Below, piece by piece: positions 8,746 through 14,864 of a stretch of 30,219 bases of DNA. The notes beneath the pieces are model-generated. The model had not been told where the DNA came from. It ran no database searches and saw only the letters and a program-made list of their open reading frames with translations. Where the stretch lies: positions 1-30,219 of the forward strand of contig CAYFIR010000084.1 of the NCBI GenBank assembly GCA_964343195.1, given 5' to 3'. Position numbers and translations under genes: made by a program. How positions within the stretch are numbered: position 1 is the stretch's first letter; the number at the start of each line of letters is the position of its first letter. The DNA comes from CAYVAP01 sp964343195 (GTDB lineage Bacteria; Bacteroidota; Bacteroidia; J057).

Positions 8746-10131
8746 ATGCTCAAACATTTCTTTTCCGTAGCCACCCTGTCACTCGCGATGGTAGCGATGC
8801 TGGTTATGACTGGTTGCACCCAGGATCCTGTAGATTACGAGGCGAAGACCCAGGACCCAACTCTTTATCACAGGACAGTCAAAAAGCTAACTGATATCAT
8901 CGTGTATGATATTTTTTCCCCTCCTGTAGCGAGCAGGGTATATGCCTATCCCAATATCGCAGCCTATGAGATCATGGCCCAGGCTAACCCGGATTACCGC
9001 AGCATGGTGGGACAGGTTACGGACCTGACTCCCATCCCGGCCCCTGGAGACCGGGAGATCTCACGTGAGTTGGCGGCGCTCTACGCTTTCACAGAGGTGG
9101 GGCATGCACTGATTTTTTCTATCGACCAGATGGAAGCTCACCAGAAAAGCCTCATCGACGAATTCAGGGCCATGGGGGTACCAGCCGCCACAATCGAAAA
9201 CTCTGTGGAGTATGCCAGGGAAGTGGCTACGCACATCCTTGAGTGGTCAGGTGGCGATAACTACAAGCAGACCCGTACCTTCCCCAAATACACTGTTGAA
9301 GCTGAAAATCCAGGACGCTGGACACCAACCCCTCCAGACTATATGGATGGCATCGAGCCTCACTGGAACGACATTCGGCCGTTTGTAATTGACTCTGCTA
9401 CGCAGTTTATCCCTCCGGCTCCTCCTGCCTTTAGCCTGGATGAGAACTCCAAGTTTTACCAGGACATGATGGAAGTATATGAAGTCGTCAACCAGTTGGA
9501 TGATGACCAGCAGGAAATTGCCCAGTTCTGGGACTGTAACCCCTATGTCGTTCACCATCAGGGCCATGTGATGTTTGCGACCAAGAAAATTACCCCAGGC
9601 GGGCACTGGATTGGAATCGTCTATGAGGCCTGTCGCACCGCTGATGCCGACTGGGCTACCACTATTGACGCCTATGCCCGTACCTCGATTGCCCTTGCAG
9701 ATGGCTTTATCAGTTGCTGGGATGAGAAGTACCGCTCCAACCTGATTCGCCCGGAAACCGTGATCAATCAGCACATAGACGAAGAATGGAGGCCTTTGCT
9801 CCAAACTCCTCCCTTCCCGGAATATACCAGCGGCCATAGCGTGATATCCCGCTCCGCAGCAGTTACCCTTACCGACGTATTTGGAGACAACTTTGCCTTC
9901 GTGGACTCCACTGAGGTAGAGTATGGGCTGACAGTACGCAACTACAGCTCCTTCATGGAGGCATCAGAAGAAGCAGCTATCAGCCGCCTTTATGGAGGTA
10001 TCCACTACATGCCAGCCATCGACCAGGGCGTCAAGCAGGGGGAGCGGGTCGGAAATTACGTGGTGGCTCATCTTGAGACAAAAATCCGCGAGAAGCCACA
10101 GGAAGTCTCATCCTCTGTGGAAAATGAATAA
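8746..10131 (+). CDS. Vanadium-dependent haloperoxidase/PAP2-like lipoprotein
   Basis: A 461-aa lipoprotein (MTGC lipobox, Cys24) of the acid phosphatase/vanadium haloperoxidase superfamily. The phosphate/vanadate-binding signatures are in the right order: Lys328 and Arg335-Pro336 (K-X6-RP), Tyr-Thr-Ser-Gly-His at 360-364 (the PSGH-type motif), and Ser413-Arg414 with His420 (SR-X5-H). The long N-terminal helical part is typical of bacterial vanadium-haloperoxidase-like proteins rather than small PAP2 phosphatases. Motifs alone cannot say whether it oxidises halides or hydrolyses phosphate esters. Its lipid anchor places it outside the cytoplasm. The symporter gene follows after about 106 nt on the same strand, and the pair may form an operon controlled by the regulator at 7754. 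Confidence 0.85.
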   Translation: MLKHFFSVATLSLAMVAMLVMTGCTQDPVDYEAKTQDPTLYHRTVKKLTDIIVYDIFSPPVASRVYAYPNIAAYEIMAQANPDYRSMVGQVTDLTPIPAPGDREISRELAALYAFTEVGHALIFSIDQMEAHQKSLIDEFRAMGVPAATIENSVEYAREVATHILEWSGGDNYKQTRTFPKYTVEAENPGRWTPTPPDYMDGIEPHWNDIRPFVIDSATQFIPPAPPAFSLDENSKFYQDMMEVYEVVNQLDDDQQEIAQFWDCNPYVVHHQGHVMFATKKITPGGHWIGIVYEACRTADADWATTIDAYARTSIALADGFISCWDEKYRSNLIRPETVINQHIDEEWRPLLQTPPFPEYTSGHSVISRSAAVTLTDVFGDNFAFVDSTEVEYGLTVRNYSSFMEASEEAAISRLYGGIHYMPAIDQGVKQGERVGNYVVAHLETKIREKPQEVSSSVENE

Positions 10132-10189
10132 TTCCGGCTTTTCGGCCTGACGGGCACGAAATAGCGAAATCGGAACTCTGTTGAAAAAG

Positions 10190-10209
10190 GACCGGCGACC
10201 TGGCCGGTC
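10190..10209 (+). promoter_or_regulatory. Stem-loop in the PAP2-symporter intergenic gap
   Basis: GACCGG-(8 nt)-CCGGTC forms a 6-bp GC-rich stem about 28 nt before the symporter ATG. No T-run follows, so it is not a standard terminator. It may stabilise mRNA or tune translation of the downstream gene. Confidence 0.25.
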
Positions 10210-10237
10210 TCCATCCTACTACTACTCAATTTTGCGC

Positions 10238-11935
10238 ATGGACCTTACGAACGATTTTTCCCTGAGCTATCTGGACATAGGCATTATGATTGCCTATGTC
10301 GTCGTCATTATCTGGTATGGCCTTAGCAAGGCCAAGCGATCTTCATCGGAAGACTATTTTCTGGCGGGACGAAATATGACCTGGCCCATCGTGGGGATAT
10401 CCCTCTTCGCCGCCAACATCTCGTCCAATACCCTCACCGGGCTGGCATCAGATGCCTACGCCAATGGCATCAACGTGTACAACTACGAGTGGATGGCCGC
10501 CGTGGTGCTGGTATTTTTTGCCATTTTCTTCCTGCCATTTTACCTGAGATCCCGGGTATACACCATGCCCGAATTTCTGGAGCGCCGCTATGACAGCCGC
10601 TCCAGGTACTATTTCTCATTCATTACCGTGATCGGCAATGTCATCATCGACATCGCCTCTGCACTATATGCTGGTAATCTGGTCCTGAAAATCCTCTTTC
10701 CAGAGGCTGATTCTCTGCTGATCATTATCCTGCTGGCATTTGCAGCAGCAGCCTATACCATTCCAGGCGGCCTTTCTTCAGTGGTTCATACCGAAGTGAT
10801 ACAGGCAATCCTGCTGGTACTGGGCTCTGTATTGCTGACCTTTTTCGCATTCAACGAAGTGGGGGGCTGGGATGTTCTCACTACGACCCTGGAGAGCAAA
10901 CATGAGGCAGGGTATCTGGAACGCACGCCCGAATACATGTGGAGTCTTGCGGGTCCCATAGATGACGACAAAATGCCCTGGACCGGGTTGCTGTTTGGGG
11001 TTCCGCTTCTGGGTTTCTACTTCTGGGCCAATAATCAGTTCATGGTACAGCGGGTACTGAGTGCCAAGGACGTGAACCACGGACGTTGGGGAGCTATTTT
11101 TGCCGGACTACTGAAGCTGCCGGTGTTGCTGATCATGGTAATTCCAGGTATGCTGGCGATACCACTTTTCGCCGAGACCGACATCAGCTTCTTACAGTAT
11201 GACCCCCAAAATACCGGCGAGGTTTGTGCCAACCTGATCGATTGCCCCAACCTCACCTATCCCATGCTGCTGTTCAAGCTGCTTCCAACAGGCCTGCTGG
11301 GACTGGTTTTGGCAGGACTGCTGGCAGCCATGTCCTCTTCCATTTCAGCCACGCTGAATTCTGCTTCGACCCTGATCACCATGGACTTTGTATCCAAGAT
11401 CAATCCCAACCTGAGTAGCAAATCTCTGGTCCGGGTGGGACAGGGGATAACCCTGGGGCTGGTGGTACTTGCCGCGCTGTGGGCACCACAGATTGAAAGC
11501 TTTCCATCGATTTTTGAATACCTTCAGCTGGTGCTGTCCTTTATCAGCCCTCCCGTAGTGGCAGCATTTATGCTGGGCCTTTTCTGGAAACGTGCCAATG
11601 CACACGGAGCCTTCTGGTCGCTGATTTCGGGTTTTGCCATCGCAGTATTCCTGCTGCTTTCGGAGATGAATGGATGGTTCCCGGAGATCAACGAAGTTCA
11701 TTTCCTGCATAAAGCTCCGCTGTTATTCCTCTTCTGTGCGATAATGCACGTAGTCATTAGCCTGATTACCCCCCCACCATCAGAGGAAAAACTGGAGGGC
11801 TATACCTGGAGACGCGATATCCTGGCGGCAGAATCCGAAGAGCTTGCCGCTCTTCCCTGGTACAAAAACTACCGGATTTTGTCTGTGATCCTGCTGGTCA
11901 TTACCGCAATGATTGTGATCCCCTTCCTGGTTTAG
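10238..11935 (+). CDS. Sodium:solute symporter (SSS/SLC5 family)
   Basis: A polytopic membrane protein of 565 aa from the ATG at 10238; a TTG-initiated extension to 10181 would add 19 polar residues and is unlikely. It has 13-14 hydrophobic segments. The SGLT-type signatures are present: GGLSSVVHTEVIQ around residue 175, FYFWANNQFMVQRVLS around 265, and GLLGLVLAGLLAAMSSSIS followed by NSASTLITMDF around 350-375. These most resemble sodium/sugar cotransporters of the SGLT branch, so uptake of a monosaccharide or similar polyol is plausible. It follows the PAP2-like gene and is about 3.4 kb from the arabinofuranosidase locus. A role in taking up L-arabinose or oligosaccharide products is inference. 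Confidence 0.9.
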   Translation: MDLTNDFSLSYLDIGIMIAYVVVIIWYGLSKAKRSSSEDYFLAGRNMTWPIVGISLFAANISSNTLTGLASDAYANGINVYNYEWMAAVVLVFFAIFFLPFYLRSRVYTMPEFLERRYDSRSRYYFSFITVIGNVIIDIASALYAGNLVLKILFPEADSLLIIILLAFAAAAYTIPGGLSSVVHTEVIQAILLVLGSVLLTFFAFNEVGGWDVLTTTLESKHEAGYLERTPEYMWSLAGPIDDDKMPWTGLLFGVPLLGFYFWANNQFMVQRVLSAKDVNHGRWGAIFAGLLKLPVLLIMVIPGMLAIPLFAETDISFLQYDPQNTGEVCANLIDCPNLTYPMLLFKLLPTGLLGLVLAGLLAAMSSSISATLNSASTLITMDFVSKINPNLSSKSLVRVGQGITLGLVVLAALWAPQIESFPSIFEYLQLVLSFISPPVVAAFMLGLFWKRANAHGAFWSLISGFAIAVFLLLSEMNGWFPEINEVHFLHKAPLLFLFCAIMHVVISLITPPPSEEKLEGYTWRRDILAAESEELAALPWYKNYRILSVILLVITAMIVIPFLV

Positions 11936-11959
11936 GAAGGCATTAAGCAATGTGGACAG

Positions 11960-12275
11960 ATGTAAACTAGTGGTACAAGTTCGAAGTTCGATGTTCGTAG
12001 TTTAAAGTTTCCCGCTCTGCGGGATTTCGCTGCGCTCAACGTGGTCAGCAGTTTACTGTATTTTTATTCGTTCCGAATCCACTAGCAGAAGCAATGAAGG
12101 AATAGAGGTATGTAGGACCTCTTTTCCTTCATTTTTATAAGTAGGAGATCAGAAATAACTATAAAAGAGAGGTAGGGAGGAAATGAAGGCGCTGCCCTGA
12201 GCGGAGCCGAAGGGTCTGAAGGTCTCAAGCAGCGTTTTCCCTTCATTTCCCCATACCCTTCATACCTTATTTTTT
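11960..12275. repeat. Intergenic repeat element, right copy, with nested palindrome
   Basis: This part of the 597-nt gene-free gap 11936-12532 is an inverted relative of 6850-7112. It has AAGTTCGAAGTT, the hairpin TCCCGC-TCT-GCGGGA at 12010-12024 next to TTTCGCTG, and CATTTCCCCATACCC with CTTCATACCT at about 12244-12267. Inside lies a nested palindrome: AAATGAAGG at 12181-12189 pairs with CCTTCATTT at 12240-12248, then CGCTGC with GCAGCG. At its core is the CCCTGAGC...CGAAGGG motif, a sequence found between genes in many bacteria. Confidence 0.55.
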
Positions 12276-12360
12276 TTGTCCTGGTGCTTATACCGAGTTA
12301 AAGATCAACTGGTGGAGCTACAATGAGATGCTCTGGTTCTTTGCTTATAAAAAGAGGCAT

Positions 12361-12390
12361 AAAAAAACCTCAACCTGGATCCGGTTGAGG
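12361..12390 (-). terminator. Intrinsic terminator-like hairpin on the minus strand
   Basis: CCTCAACC (12368-12375) and GGTTGAGG (12383-12390) form a perfect 8-bp stem with a 7-nt loop. Read leftwards, the stem is followed by seven T. No minus-strand gene lies upstream of it, so it may end a short unannotated transcript from about 12400-12530. A second GGTTGAGG at 12401-12408 could pair with the same arm instead. Confidence 0.5.
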
Positions 12391-12508
12391 CAGTTTCCAT
12401 GGTTGAGGCGCTTTCCCGTACTATCCCATAGGATAGCTGTTGTCTGTCTGTTAGCAAAAGTGCGTATAAAGACGTATTATTTCTGTTCAATACAGATTGG
12501 TATTCATC

Positions 12509-12532
12509 ATGGATAATTCCACATTCGAATAA
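12509..12532 (+). CDS. Possible 7-codon leader ORF before the 482-aa gene
   Basis: ATG at 12509 opens MDNSTFE and stops with TAA at 12530-12532, immediately abutting the ATG at 12533 and in the same frame. It could couple translation into the next gene, or be chance. No ribosome-binding site is evident for either start, which is normal in Bacteroidota. Confidence 0.2.
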   Translation: MDNSTFE

Positions 12533-13981
12533 ATGGGGTCAGCATCACAGCACAAGTTTGGAAAAGCAGTCTCACTTTTGCAGGAATTTAGCGTACAGGA
12601 GTTCAAACGGTTCAGAGGGTGGTTAGCATGGGATTTGGGGGACCATTCCTCTCGTCTCCTGGCATTCGTAGATGCTGCAGTAGAAACTCAGTCACAAAAC
12701 GAACTTTTTTCACGGTTATTTCCGGGGGAAGGATTTGTCCGAAAAAAACTGGCCAACCTCAATACAGAGCTTTATGGCAAACTGAAGGAGTACCTGGCAT
12801 TGGAGGAGGCAAGAAAAGATGAGGCTCATATGGAGTTGGGTTTTCTCAAGGCACTCAACAACCGAAACCTCGATTCATTCACTGAATCAGCTTTCAACCA
12901 GGCCCGTGAAACCATAGAGGAACTTGACCTCAGCTATGCTGACCAATGCCGGTTTGCCTACGACGTAGAAGAGCTATTTCTCTACAATCAATCCAAGATT
13001 GGGATCAACGGCAAACACAGACAGATTCAGCCTCTTCTCTACGAATACTTCACCAAAGAGTGGCTTGCAAAATACCTCCTGCAACTGCTCGCCAATGACA
13101 ATCACGCCAAAGTCACCAACACCACTCATCTCCCCAGATGGGAGCCCCTAAGCCTGGCGGACATCGAAAAATCTCCCTGGATTCAGGATCCTGGTCTCCA
13201 ATCCTGGCTTCAGGTAGCCCGAAACCTGCTGAACCCTGACGCCCCAACGCTGGAATCTCTGGAATGGATTGAGAATCTAAGTCTTTCTCAAACTGACCTT
13301 CAGCACATTTACCTTCTGATGATCAACCAGCGAATCCGCCAGTTCGGTCAGAAGGGTGGCGAAAAAGAGTTGCAGGCGCTTATTTCCTTTTACCAGGAAC
13401 TGATGGACAGGGGTGAACTACGAATAAACGGAAAGATTCGGCCACAGGCCTACCGTCACCTGGTAACCTATTATCGCTACCTGATCGACCACTGGAGACT
13501 GAACGACGAGCCGGTAGAAGAAAAAATACCCGCCGTACTTGAGGAACTGGATCAATATTGTCGGGAATTGCCCCTTAATGCCAGGGAAGAATTGAGCGTC
13601 TATACCAAATGGGTAATGATTTTCTGCACCCAGCAGTATGAAGAATTCGAAAAAGAGAAGAACGAATACAGGTTCAGGGACACCTATCTGAGGCTACACT
13701 TCAGGATCATGAAGGTCCAGTATCTGTACGACGAAAAAAGCAGCAACCTAAACCGGGACCTGAATAGCCTTAATAAGCACATTGAAAGCCTGGAAGGTGT
13801 CAGTCAAAAGACCAAAGCAGAATGGCTAACCAGGCTAAGCCTGCTCAAATCACTTAAAAATGCAAAGCAGTTAGACGACCTCATCCCCATAAAACAACAG
13901 TTGGAAGCCGGTGGTTGGTTCAACGATCGGGCGTGGTTTCAGCGGAGAATCAAACTGACCGAGGCTGATTTGCGAAAATAA
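12533..13981 (+). CDS. Conserved Bacteroidota protein of unknown function
   Basis: A 482-aa, charged, almost entirely alpha-helical cytoplasmic protein with no signal peptide or membrane segment. Its N-terminus shows LLQEFSVQEFKRFRGWL followed by LFSRLFPGEGFVRKKLANL and then KLKEYLALEEAR. From memory this matches a family frequent in Saprospiria and other Bacteroidota, with pattern LL..LS..E..RF.K.L, then LFPG..Y...KLR...S.L, then LE.FL..E. Members are generally labelled hypothetical, and no catalytic motif is visible. The helical-repeat look suggests a scaffold or protein-interaction role (inference). A possible 7-codon leader abuts the start. Its neighbours are the hairpin region at 12361-12408 and, downstream, a GC-rich hairpin at 13984-14006. 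Confidence 0.8.
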   Translation: MGSASQHKFGKAVSLLQEFSVQEFKRFRGWLAWDLGDHSSRLLAFVDAAVETQSQNELFSRLFPGEGFVRKKLANLNTELYGKLKEYLALEEARKDEAHMELGFLKALNNRNLDSFTESAFNQARETIEELDLSYADQCRFAYDVEELFLYNQSKIGINGKHRQIQPLLYEYFTKEWLAKYLLQLLANDNHAKVTNTTHLPRWEPLSLADIEKSPWIQDPGLQSWLQVARNLLNPDAPTLESLEWIENLSLSQTDLQHIYLLMINQRIRQFGQKGGEKELQALISFYQELMDRGELRINGKIRPQAYRHLVTYYRYLIDHWRLNDEPVEEKIPAVLEELDQYCRELPLNAREELSVYTKWVMIFCTQQYEEFEKEKNEYRFRDTYLRLHFRIMKVQYLYDEKSSNLNRDLNSLNKHIESLEGVSQKTKAEWLTRLSLLKSLKNAKQLDDLIPIKQQLEAGGWFNDRAWFQRRIKLTEADLRK

Positions 13982-13983
13982 CA

Positions 13984-14006
13984 GGCCCCAGGCAATGCCC
14001 GGGGCC
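13984..14006 (+). terminator. GC-rich hairpin after the 482-aa gene
   Basis: GGCCCC and GGGGCC (13984-13989 and 14001-14006), with an inner GGC/GCC pairing, form a strong stem three bases past the stop codon. It lacks a T-run, so termination is plausible but not certain. It lies between convergent genes. Confidence 0.4.
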
Positions 14007-14067
14007 ACAGGGGTTTGACAGGATTGACGCTTTCCCAAATAATTCACCTGCCTGAATCAAAGAACTA

Positions 14068-14481
14068 TCAAGACGTAATCTGGAGCACCAGGGTTACCGT
14101 CTCACCATTAATTGTGAGGACCGCATGATAGTACCCCGCTTCCAGGGTGGAAGGATCCAGTTGATCCTCTTCTCGAAATGGTCCAGTAGATCCGAACACC
14201 TGATTGCTGTTTGAATCGTACAGGTAGAAAGAATCCAGGTCCCCGGCACTCATGATATAGAGATTGACATCATCCCCTTCAGCGGCAGGATTGGAGGCGA
14301 AAAAAGGAGCAAAATCCTCTTCCGGTGCCAATCCCGGTGGGTCTTCGAGGATGATGATGGATCCTCCACCGGATATCGCCCATAGCTGATACCCAAGGGA
14401 CCCGAACAAAAACAGACACAGAAAGATTCCCTTTAGGCGGGAGTACAAGACTCCACCGCCCATTTGCATGGATACAGACAT
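14068..14481 (-). CDS. Small secreted beta-sandwich-like protein
   Basis: A 137-aa protein with an N-terminal export signal (hydrophobic GIFLCLFLFGSLGYQLWA, about residues 18-35), then an acidic, Pro-rich stretch. The C-terminal ~70 residues alternate like beta strands: FYLYDSNSNQVFGS, LDPSTLEAGYYHAVL and a final TVTLVLQITS. This resembles the shape of T9SS type A sorting domains or the DUF3244 beta-sandwich of Bacteroidota (resemblance only). If it is a sorting-like domain, there is almost no cargo attached. It is divergent from the 846-aa gene at 14865 across a 383-nt AT-rich gap, so shared regulation is possible. Confidence 0.65.
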   Translation of the reverse strand: MSVSMQMGGGVLYSRLKGIFLCLFLFGSLGYQLWAISGGGSIIILEDPPGLAPEEDFAPFFASNPAAEGDDVNLYIMSAGDLDSFYLYDSNSNQVFGSTGPFREEDQLDPSTLEAGYYHAVLTINGETVTLVLQITS

Positions 14482-14718
14482 AACTTGAGATGTTTAAGAA
14501 TGAGACTCAGTGTCCTCTATCAGGGAGTGATCGGCCGCATCATTCCGTCTCGAAGACAATACGAATTAACTCAAGGATGTCATGTAGCCCATATAGTCTA
14601 CTATACTTTTCCAGCACAAGGCTGTATTCCAACTGTTCCAATGTGTTAAGGCAACGCAACCAAATAATAACCCAACGTTAATTATTGAATTTCCAGCCCA
14701 ACCACTTTGATTTTTAGT

Positions 14719-14726
14719 CAAAAATA
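14719..14726 (-). promoter_or_regulatory. Possible -7 box in the divergent gap 14482-14864
   Basis: Read leftwards this is TATTTTTG, an exact TAnnTTTG match, but it is about 240 nt from the small secreted gene at 14481 and has no clear -33 partner. The same gap has a 6-bp inverted repeat ATAGCC-TATAAT-GGCTAT at 14772-14789, about 75 nt before the 846-aa gene. The rest of the gap is AT-rich without recognisable genes. Confidence 0.25.
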
Positions 14727-14864
14727 CACATATTAAATAGCTAGGTATCGACTAACCCAATCGTAATCGAGATAGCCTATAATGGCTATTTCAACAAACC
14801 AACCTTAATTCGACATTTCGAATATAAGTCAGGAGAACATTTACCCAGATTAACCGCTTGCTAT

